NCBI GenBank assembly: GCA_018812465.1
Contig: JAHJCS010000031.1
Coordinates: 1-7,795 of the forward strand
DNA: 7,795 nucleotides
Direction: 5' to 3'
Source: Nanobdellota archaeon
GTDB lineage: Archaea; Nanobdellota; Nanobdellia; Woesearchaeales; UBA12501
Part shown: one piece after another, positions 7,337-7,795 of the stretch
Numbering within the stretch: position 1 is the stretch's first letter
Layout of the letters: each line of letters opens with the position of its first letter
Notes under the pieces: model-generated
Told to the model about the DNA's origin: nothing
Seen by the model: only the letters and a program-made list of their open reading frames with translations
Database searches by the model: none
Program-made: the position numbers and the translations under genes

Positions 7337-7633
7337 TCATTCAATCCCGAACTTCTCTTTTACCTCTGCTGCAATCATCTTCAGCTCTTCTCTTCCTCTA
7401 GGGCCTTCGTAATCAGGATGCATCAGTGCATCTATCGCTTCAGGAAGCATTGTGTATGAGCATGAGCCGTCATTTAATGCAAACTTGAGATAGGATTCTG
7501 CCAGTGAAGCCCTGCCCCACCCGTGCTCTTTTCTTATCCTGCCTTCCATGGACTCTACATAATCCTGGATAGGAACATTTCTCTCGGCAATAGGGTCATA
7601 CACCCTCTGCTCTCCTCCTTTTGAATGAATCAT
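7337..7633 (-). CDS. Small unknown protein upstream of glnA, related to the 90-residue protein downstream
   Basis: A 98-residue soluble protein I do not recognise. The N-terminal half is polar (IAERNVPIQDYVESMEGRI). The middle carries the core shared with the 90-residue protein across glnA: R41-A42, A45, Y48-L49-K50, A52, Y60-T61 and E65-A66-I67, in ungapped register. The end is a charged helix (REELKMIAAEVKEKFGIE). No catalytic or metal-binding pattern stands out; the single Cys is C58. The start is supported by AAGGT 7 nt upstream and a TATA box at 7667-7674. Coding is supported by the cross-similarity to the other small protein and by the oligo-T after the stop. It is expressed divergently from whatever begins at the right edge, with paired dyad repeats between them. 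Function unknown; a link to glutamine synthetase is only suggested by position. Confidence 0.75.
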   Translation of the reverse strand: MIHSKGGEQRVYDPIAERNVPIQDYVESMEGRIRKEHGWGRASLAESYLKFALNDGSCSYTMLPEAIDALMHPDYEGPRGREELKMIAAEVKEKFGIE

Positions 7634-7666
7634 AATACCAACCTTGTATTATATATCGCTGTCATT

Positions 7667-7674
7667 ATTATAAA
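7667..7674 (-). promoter_or_regulatory. TATA box of the 98-residue gene
   Basis: TTTATAAT on the minus strand, preceded by purine-rich GAAAGA as expected for a BRE, lies about 34-41 bp before the ATG. It predicts a transcript start near 7645 and a leader of about 12 nt containing AAGGT. A second AT-rich element (GATATATAAT, 7648-7657) is too close to the ATG to be the main box. Confidence 0.55.
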
Positions 7675-7691
7675 TCTTTCCAGATATAATA

Positions 7692-7739
7692 AAACAGATG
7701 TTCATAAAAACAATGATAATCAAACAAATGTTTACAAAA
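7692..7739. repeat. Two 18-bp direct repeats with internal dyads, 30 bp apart
   Basis: Copies at 7692-7709 and 7722-7739 match at 15 of 18 positions (consensus AAACARATGTTYAYAAAA). Each contains an inverted AACA-NN-TGTT core; the second is a perfect AAACA-AA-TGTTT. The start-to-start distance is exactly 30 bp, close to three helical turns, so both would face the same side of the DNA. They lie between two outward-facing TATA boxes, which suits binding sites for a dimeric regulator of one or both genes. The regulator is unknown. Confidence 0.6.
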
Positions 7740-7749
7740 GACCAAAAAG

Positions 7750-7757
7750 TATTTATA
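7750..7757 (+). promoter_or_regulatory. TATA box for a gene leaving the right edge
   Basis: TATTTATA, preceded by CCAAAAAG as a possible BRE, has the archaeal TATA form. The predicted transcript start is about 7779-7783, near an ATG at 7783, the same spacing as seen for glmS. Confidence 0.45.
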
Positions 7758-7782
7758 CTAATGAATATATGTTTAAGCCAAG

Positions 7783-7795
7783 ATGGATATCTACA
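7783..7795 (+). CDS. Possible 5' end of a leaderless gene, cut by the window edge
   Basis: Only four codons (M-D-I-Y) are visible, so nothing can be said about the product. The ATG is chosen because it lies 33 bp after the start of the TATA box at 7750, close to the 30 bp seen at leaderless glmS. Alternative ATGs at 7761 and 7769 are also open to the edge but lie too close to the TATA box. Divergent placement next to paired operator-like repeats would suit a regulator gene, which is a guess. Confidence 0.3.

Noticed and set aside
7692..7739. Start of a CRISPR array
   Set aside because: There are only two imperfect 18-bp copies with a 12-bp gap. They are far too short and sit between two promoters.

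Overview
The window reads as archaeal DNA, moderately AT-rich, with AGA/AGG as the usual arginine codons. Promoter-like TATA boxes of the TTTATATA/TTTAAATA kind lie about 30 bp before expected transcript starts. One gene (glmS) looks leaderless, and oligo-T runs follow stop codons. No convincing bacterial -35/-10 pairs were seen. The lineage cannot be fixed from sequence alone. A bacterial-type MetK would suit a DPANN-like or otherwise transfer-rich archaeon, but that is inference.

Left part (+ strand): the 3' end of metK (bases 2-352) ends in a long oligo-T terminator. A TATA box then serves a two-gene signalling operon. It holds a 953-residue soluble histidine kinase with five PAS-like domains (481-3342) and, overlapping by ATGA, a 147-residue receiver-only response regulator (3339-3782). 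Next is glmS (3869-5608), with its own TATA box and almost no 5' leader.

Right part (- strand): glnA (5877-7241) encodes a type I-alpha glutamine synthetase. It is followed after 13 nt by a 90-residue unknown protein (5591-5863) with a strong Shine-Dalgarno site. The last 18 bp of that gene overlap the 3' end of glmS tail to tail. Upstream of glnA lies another unknown protein of 98 residues (7337-7633). The two unknowns share an ungapped core of about 29 residues with 12 identities, so glnA is flanked by two relatives of an unrecognised small family. A perfect 10-bp inverted repeat sits directly upstream of the probable glnA promoter.

Right edge: between the 98-residue gene and a possible gene running off the window to the right is a divergent promoter region. 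It carries two copies of an 18-bp repeat exactly 30 bp apart, each centred on an AACA-NN-TGTT dyad, and these look like operator sites.

Functional theme: glnA makes glutamine, and GlmS uses glutamine to make glucosamine-6-phosphate, so the two convergent genes are linked by a metabolite. The PAS kinase and receiver are a sensory module with no visible output domain. The most novel content is the pair of small proteins around glnA and the two dyad elements near their promoters.
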